Part shown: positions 42,485 through 43,555 of the stretch, piece by piece | Layout: every line of letters starts with the position of its first letter | How positions within the stretch are numbered: the stretch's first letter is position 1 | IMG/VR virus record: IMGVR_UViG_3300023174_000291 | Coordinates: 1-43,555 of that record | Strand: one strand, 5' to 3' | Origin: a virus | Length of the DNA stretch: 43,555 nucleotides | The notes under the pieces: model-generated | The model's input: only the letters and a program-made list of their open reading frames with translations | Database searches by the model: none | What the model was told of the DNA's origin: nothing | Translations under genes and position numbers: made by a program

Positions 42485-43555
42485 TCACTCCCCTCTAATC
42501 GTTTCCATTATATCAACCCCAGTTGTTTTTATCAATCCCGCTTCCCGTGGAGTCTGGAAAGGCTGGAATGATTGAACTCCAATTGTCGATAATAACTGCC
42601 TATCTTCTGGGAAAGGTATGCGTCTAGCGTATCGAACCTCGCGCATATAGAGTTTGTACTTAGTCCGAGGGTCTGCCGTTTTGCTCTCAACCTTGTAAAT
42701 AGGGTGAATCTCTTTCTTAATCTCTAAAGACTTTGGCGTGTGAAGTTGTAGTTCTGCCGTCACACCGTTCTTTGTAGCCTTGATATTGATGCCTTGGTAC
42801 GGGTCGCCTTCTTTCCAAAAATTCTTTGTGCGTGGCTCAAACCCATCGGCTCTAAGTTGAGCATCTATTCTTTGCGCCGCGCTTGCATAGTCTTGTTCTG
42901 AGAAAACCATTGTGTAACGAACTGCATCGGAGACTTGTCCAGCGGCTTGTTCAAAAGTAACACCGTCTTTCATGGAGTCATCTTGAATTTTACGAGTCAA
43001 AGAGTCTGTGGACTTTATTCGGTCTTGCAATCCATCCATTGTTCCGCCAACTTTAGCGGCTAAACCAATCATTGTTTTTGTAATCTCTGGTTCAATTTTA
43101 ATGAACTGATTACGCAATGCTGTTGCTACTGCAACGGCTTGTGGGTCACGCCCTGCTTCTGGTGCAACATCGGGCGCCCTATCTGGAATAGCGCTACCGC
43201 CGCCGCCAGTAGCCCAGTTTCCGTGAGTGGACTGGTCATGGTTTCCGTGCTTCAACAAATCGCTCTTCTTTATTTCTTTGCCATTATTGCCATACTTGGC
43301 GCTATCGCTCATGGCTTTACTCTCGTAACCCTTTGCTTTTGCGTAATCCCTACTGACCTTTAGGGCTTCATCTGCATTTACCGATAAGCGATAAACGGGC
43401 AACTCTGTTCCTGGGTTATCAAAACTAAAGGCAACTGACGCCGCCCATGTGTGGTGTCCATCTACAACAAAACCATCTTTAGAAATTAAAATTCGTTCGT
43501 CTTTAGGAATTTTACCCTTCTCTGCAAACTTTTCATAAATTGCCCCTGCGCGTGA
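42485..43555 (-). CDS. ParB-like + HGNHDQ linker + RelA/SpoT-like synthetase fusion (5' end outside window)
   Basis: The frame is open from the window edge, so the N-terminus is missing; a TTG at 43402 need not be the start. The 356 visible residues begin with the end of a ParB-like domain (ILISKDGFVVDGHHTWAASV, LPVYRLSVNADEALKVSRDY). A linker with HGNHDQSTHGNW at about 103-114 follows. Then comes a RelA/SpoT-like nucleotidyltransferase: DRIKSTDSLTRKI (like RxKSxxSxxxK), SDAVRYTMVF with Asp210, YQGINIKATKNG and AELQLHT with Glu268. Asp and Glu match the catalytic pair of (p)ppGpp synthetases. Located just before the protease, where minor-head (MuF-type) proteins usually lie. Polymorphic toxins fused to MuF proteins are known; this domain order is not one I recall. 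Confidence 0.82.
   Translation of the reverse strand, partial: SRAGAIYEKFAEKGKIPKDERILISKDGFVVDGHHTWAASVAFSFDNPGTELPVYRLSVNADEALKVSRDYAKAKGYESKAMSDSAKYGNNGKEIKKSDLLKHGNHDQSTHGNWATGGGGSAIPDRAPDVAPEAGRDPQAVAVATALRNQFIKIEPEITKTMIGLAAKVGGTMDGLQDRIKSTDSLTRKIQDDSMKDGVTFEQAAGQVSDAVRYTMVFSEQDYASAAQRIDAQLRADGFEPRTKNFWKEGDPYQGINIKATKNGVTAELQLHTPKSLEIKKEIHPIYKVESKTADPRTKYKLYMREVRYARRIPFPEDRQLLSTIGVQSFQPFQTPREAGLIKTTGVDIMETIRGE

Noticed and set aside
42510-42530. AACCCCAGTTG near 42515 as another promoter element
   Set aside because: Within the coding end of the RelA-like fusion on the opposite strand; no -10 follows and no rightward gene exists.
1-43555. CRISPR arrays, IS elements, integrase or lysogeny repressor
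   Set aside because: No spaced direct repeats of CRISPR type, no transposase or recombinase motifs and no immunity-type regulator recognised in this window.

Overview
The window looks like part of a dsDNA tailed phage genome (Caudoviricetes). A siphovirus is likely, because there is a 1256-residue tape measure gene, duplicated tail tube genes and no sheath gene. Several signs point to an actinobacterial, probably aquatic, host: AT-leaning DNA, many small genes of types common in actinobacteriophages (a DUF7455-like zinc protein, GP88, DUF5047, DUF2190, a duplicated ParB-like protein), a site matching the actinobacterial/Bacillus LexA consensus, and fibre or enzyme genes resembling those of aquatic phages (122-residue virion protein, prolyl-hydroxylase-like oxygenase, DUF6065-like protein). 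I see no integrase, repressor, tRNA, CRISPR array or insertion sequence. Both ends cut through genes, so the genome continues on both sides.

Layout. Positions 1-5765 are a rightward arm of small, tightly overlapping genes, mostly of unknown function. It also carries two striking enzymes, a complete histone-deacetylase-fold hydrolase (1305-2198) and an HslV/proteasome-like Ntn hydrolase (2223-2786). A three-gene leftward operon (4001-3020) sits inside this arm behind a LexA-type palindrome. Three gene groups in the arm start from a recurrent promoter: AACCCTAGTT (or AACCCCAGTT), four bases, then an extended -10 box.

All other genes run leftward. Positions 14123-5758 are the recombination, replication and packaging module: Gam-like protein, ERF annealing protein, winged-helix protein, replication organizer, HNH endonuclease, RusA-like resolvase, tandem ParB-like protein, GP88, then small and large terminase. 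A clear promoter at about 14150-14176 drives it and contains the same CCCTAGTT element in inverted orientation. Positions 43555-14187 are the structural and lysis module. In transcription order these are a truncated ParB-like/RelA-SpoT-like fusion, XkdF-like protease, two HGNHDQ-motif paralogues, scaffold, decoration protein, major capsid protein, an island of fibres and surface-modification enzymes, head-tail connectors, tail tube pair, frameshifted tail chaperone, tape measure, minor tail proteins, holin, CHAP endolysin and a second small membrane protein.

Points of greatest interest are: (1) the RelA/SpoT-like synthetase domain joined to a ParB-like domain through an HGNHDQSTHG linker, with two neighbouring paralogues using the same linker, which suggests a virion-delivered effector family; (2) a cassette at 28550-32282 joining an APS-kinase/nucleotidyltransferase fusion, DUF2061, sulfotransferase, 2-oxoglutarate oxygenase and a guanidinoacetate-methyltransferase-like enzyme, set between capsid and connector genes; (3) the recurrent promoter/operator element; (4) the deacetylase plus Ntn hydrolase pair; and (5) a +1 frameshift in the tail chaperone. 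All calls come from reading the sequence; no database search was run.
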